DNA from: Mesobacillus campisalis
Lineage (GTDB): Bacteria; Bacillota; Bacilli; Bacillales; Cytobacillaceae
Assembly: GCF_000986785.1 (NCBI RefSeq)
Contig: NZ_LAYY01000100.1
Span: 1 to 64,000 of the forward strand
Direction: 5' to 3'
Length of the DNA: 64,000 nucleotides
Positions within the stretch are counted from its first letter, which is position 1, and the number at the start of each line of letters is the position of its first letter. Positions 60,771-64,000 of the stretch are shown here, in pieces. The position numbers were made by a program, and so were the translations under genes. The notes under the pieces are model-generated. The model did not search any database and was not told the origin of the DNA. It saw nothing but the letters and a program-made list of their open reading frames with translations.

Positions 60771-62453
60771 TTAATCCTCCCTGTACTTATCCTGTAGAAG
60801 CAGTAGGAATACACTGGATGTCCATGTAAAGGAGGTATCGACAAGCCCCTTCCCTGTGAACGGGTCAAAGTTCTCCGCCATTCCCCCCGAGAGCGTGACA
60901 TCAAGAAATTTATCCCTTAGCCGGTTTCCGGTTTCTTCATATCCATAATTTTTTAATGCATCAATAAAAAGGTACATGACAGGTGCCCAGATTGGGCCGA
61001 GCCAATAGCCGTCTTCCCGGTAATATTCGCTGCCGGGGCTCTCCGTTGCCAGGCCAAATTCGGTTTCAAACCGGGTTTCGATATCTGAGACTAGCCCAGC
61101 CAGGACCTCTTTATCCAACCGATAGCCGATCATGGCAGGCAGCCTGAGAATCAAGCTTGACCGGATCTTTATCTTATCCCCATCCTTTCCGACTCGCCCA
61201 TAGAAGCCTTCCGCATCTAAAAGTCTCTCCATCAGCAGGCTATATAGGGAGTCGGCCTGTGCTTTGAACCTTTTTTCCTCGTCTTGCTCACCCAGCATCC
61301 CCGCAAAGGTGGAAAGGATATCATAGGAGCGGATTAGGAAGCTTGCAAGATCTGGGGCTTCGACAGGCAGCCCGACATGGAATAACGAAGCATTGTCCCA
61401 TCCCGAGTCATTCCCATGCTTATAGTAAGGGAGCCTCCCCTGGAGTGTTCGATGCCGTTCAAAGTAGTCCATCACTTTTTTGGTAGATTCATAGACCTTC
61501 CTCAGCCGCTGTTCTTCCTTGAAATAATCATTTTTCTTCAACAATTTTTCATATGCAAATGCAAAAATCGGCGGCTTGATGCAATTGTACGAAAGGAACT
61601 TATCATTTACAAAATCAGGATAGGCGCCTGATTCATCCTGGGTGTCCATGAAGATGTTCAACTGTGCATAGGCAAGTTCCGGGTAGCATTCCCCAAGATT
61701 TAAGGCGTTAAAGCAATTGTCCCATGACCAGATATTATACATCCATAATTTCGACATATACATCGCATACTCTTTCAATGCTCCGTCTGGATGAACGACA
61801 CTCGACCAGGTAATATAGGCGGCCCGCTCCAGGGAAGACTCGTATTCCGGTGCTTCGATTCCCCGGGACATGGAGGAAAACCATTGTTGATATAGCTTCT
61901 CAACTTGCCCCTTTCCTTCGCTGAAAGAAGGATAGCTCTTCTTTCGGTATACAGTCCGGTAGCTTTCCATCACGAAATGCCCTTTGCCCAGCCGCATTTC
62001 GATAAAATCATTCCCAATGATATTCCAGGGCGCATCGACCGTCCATTCCCCTGTCAGGTTAACGATCATCAGCTTTAGTTCCTTCGGATAAATGTGGTAT
62101 TCACACATCCCGTCCTCGATTTCCATTAAAGAATCATACTTCCCTTTTGTCGCCCTCAGCCTTAGCTCTGCGTCCCTTACATCAATATGAAGAGTGTCTT
62201 CTTCGGCAATGATGATTTCCGCTGCCTTCTCTGCCCGACCTCTTATGTGGAAAGCCAGAGATACCTCGGCAGCATGGATGTCAAACTGTGTTTCGATTCC
62301 ATTTTCCAGGAGGTCAATCTTGAATAGGTTGGAGGGGGCATCATCGCCGCCATGTACATCTCTTAGAAACACATCTTCTGAATTTTTATCTTTAGAAATA
62401 CAGAAATACGATCCAAATCGTGAAAAAGGTATCTCCCTAATGTCCAATCTCAT
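60771..62453 (-). CDS. GH63-like (alpha/alpha)6-barrel glycoside hydrolase
   Basis: This 560-residue cytoplasmic protein has an N-terminal beta domain (residues 1-190) and a barrel domain with LWMYNIWSWDNCFNALNLGECYPELAYAQL (the WDNCFNA block), DTQDESGAYPDFVND, HGNDSGWDNASLF and DGYWLGPIWAPVMYLFIDALKNYGYEETGNRL, then TSFTWTSSVFLLLL. These motifs fit the MGH1-like/GH63 group of alpha-glycosidases and glucosylglycerate hydrolases, and less well trehalase. No signal peptide. The substrate is not known; the neighbours point to a plant oligosaccharide. Confidence 0.82.
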   Translation of the reverse strand: MRLDIREIPFSRFGSYFCISKDKNSEDVFLRDVHGGDDAPSNLFKIDLLENGIETQFDIHAAEVSLAFHIRGRAEKAAEIIIAEEDTLHIDVRDAELRLRATKGKYDSLMEIEDGMCEYHIYPKELKLMIVNLTGEWTVDAPWNIIGNDFIEMRLGKGHFVMESYRTVYRKKSYPSFSEGKGQVEKLYQQWFSSMSRGIEAPEYESSLERAAYITWSSVVHPDGALKEYAMYMSKLWMYNIWSWDNCFNALNLGECYPELAYAQLNIFMDTQDESGAYPDFVNDKFLSYNCIKPPIFAFAYEKLLKKNDYFKEEQRLRKVYESTKKVMDYFERHRTLQGRLPYYKHGNDSGWDNASLFHVGLPVEAPDLASFLIRSYDILSTFAGMLGEQDEEKRFKAQADSLYSLLMERLLDAEGFYGRVGKDGDKIKIRSSLILRLPAMIGYRLDKEVLAGLVSDIETRFETEFGLATESPGSEYYREDGYWLGPIWAPVMYLFIDALKNYGYEETGNRLRDKFLDVTLSGGMAENFDPFTGKGLVDTSFTWTSSVFLLLLQDKYRED

Positions 62454-62521
62454 TTTTTTCTCCCCGTTCTTTTAACATACTGCGGAACATGTTCAAATAA
62501 GCAGGGTTTCCCCTGCCTATC

Positions 62522-64000
<1,479 letters not shown>

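Overview
The window reads as chromosome of a Gram-positive, endospore-forming Bacillaceae species of moderate G+C content. The signs are a complete GerA/GerC/GerB-type germinant-receptor operon, the small DUF1659/DUF2922/YvrJ proteins typical of Bacillus, LysM-3D cell-wall proteins of the YocH type, a YusW-like lipoprotein, a SigX-like sigma factor, YesM/YesN-type pectin regulation, strong AGGAGG ribosome-binding sites and frequent GTG/TTG starts. The species cannot be fixed from this sequence alone; a Mesobacillus/Cytobacillus/B. badius-like relative is a guess.

Layout. 0-4.2 kb: an IS3-family element running off the left edge, an EAL-domain relic and a small-protein cluster (DUF1659, DUF2922, YvrJ). 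4.2-16.6 kb: secreted M28 peptidase, penicillin acylase, BCCT transporter, LysM-3D protein, thioesterase, a PadR/HAAS/DUF4153 cluster, YusW-like lipoprotein and a PrsA-like foldase. 16.8-21.3 kb: a SigX-like sigma factor, then response regulator, histidine kinase and an FG-GAP-like lipoprotein. 21.5-22.5 kb: Ca/Na exchanger. 22.7-43.1 kb: a large, entirely minus-strand pectin/polygalacturonate locus: KdgF-like cupin, oligogalacturonate lyase, UxaC, TIM-barrel protein, KduD, KduI, KdgK, YesN/YesM, secreted GH28 polygalacturonase with FN3 domains, GH105 hydrolase, a sugar ABC importer (no ATPase gene) and a Gfo/Idh oxidoreductase. 43.3-49.2 kb: phosphomannose isomerase, ger operon and a uronate-dehydrogenase-like SDR. 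50-58 kb: TVP38, FixH-like, YdeI and AAA proteins, a second LysM-3D protein, an ftsZ outside any division cluster, EthD-like and HAD proteins. 58-64 kb: broken cation-efflux gene, then a LacI regulator, EamA transporter, GH63-like hydrolase and GH2 beta-galactosidase running off the right edge.

How the genes work together. The pectin locus makes a nearly complete route: extracellular GH28 releases galacturonate units, the ABC system imports oligomers, GH105 and the lyase cut unsaturated pieces, KdgF/KduI/KduD lead to 2-keto-3-deoxygluconate, KdgK phosphorylates it, and UxaC handles free galacturonate. No KDPG aldolase, altronate enzymes or transporter ATPase are present in the window.

Most unusual feature. 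The intergenic regions carry a dispersed repeat element not explained by any gene: about 124 bp, made of a 40-bp leader (TGTCAC...GACACAGGTTTTTC) and exactly four units of 21 bp with core ATTGATGCAAT. It occurs seven times, always in the same orientation, with a constant 40-bp distance from leader start to first unit; one copy has lost its leader next to the IS element. Two further intergenic arrays have 51-bp and 52-bp periods, and a fourth has GGGGGAATA cores.
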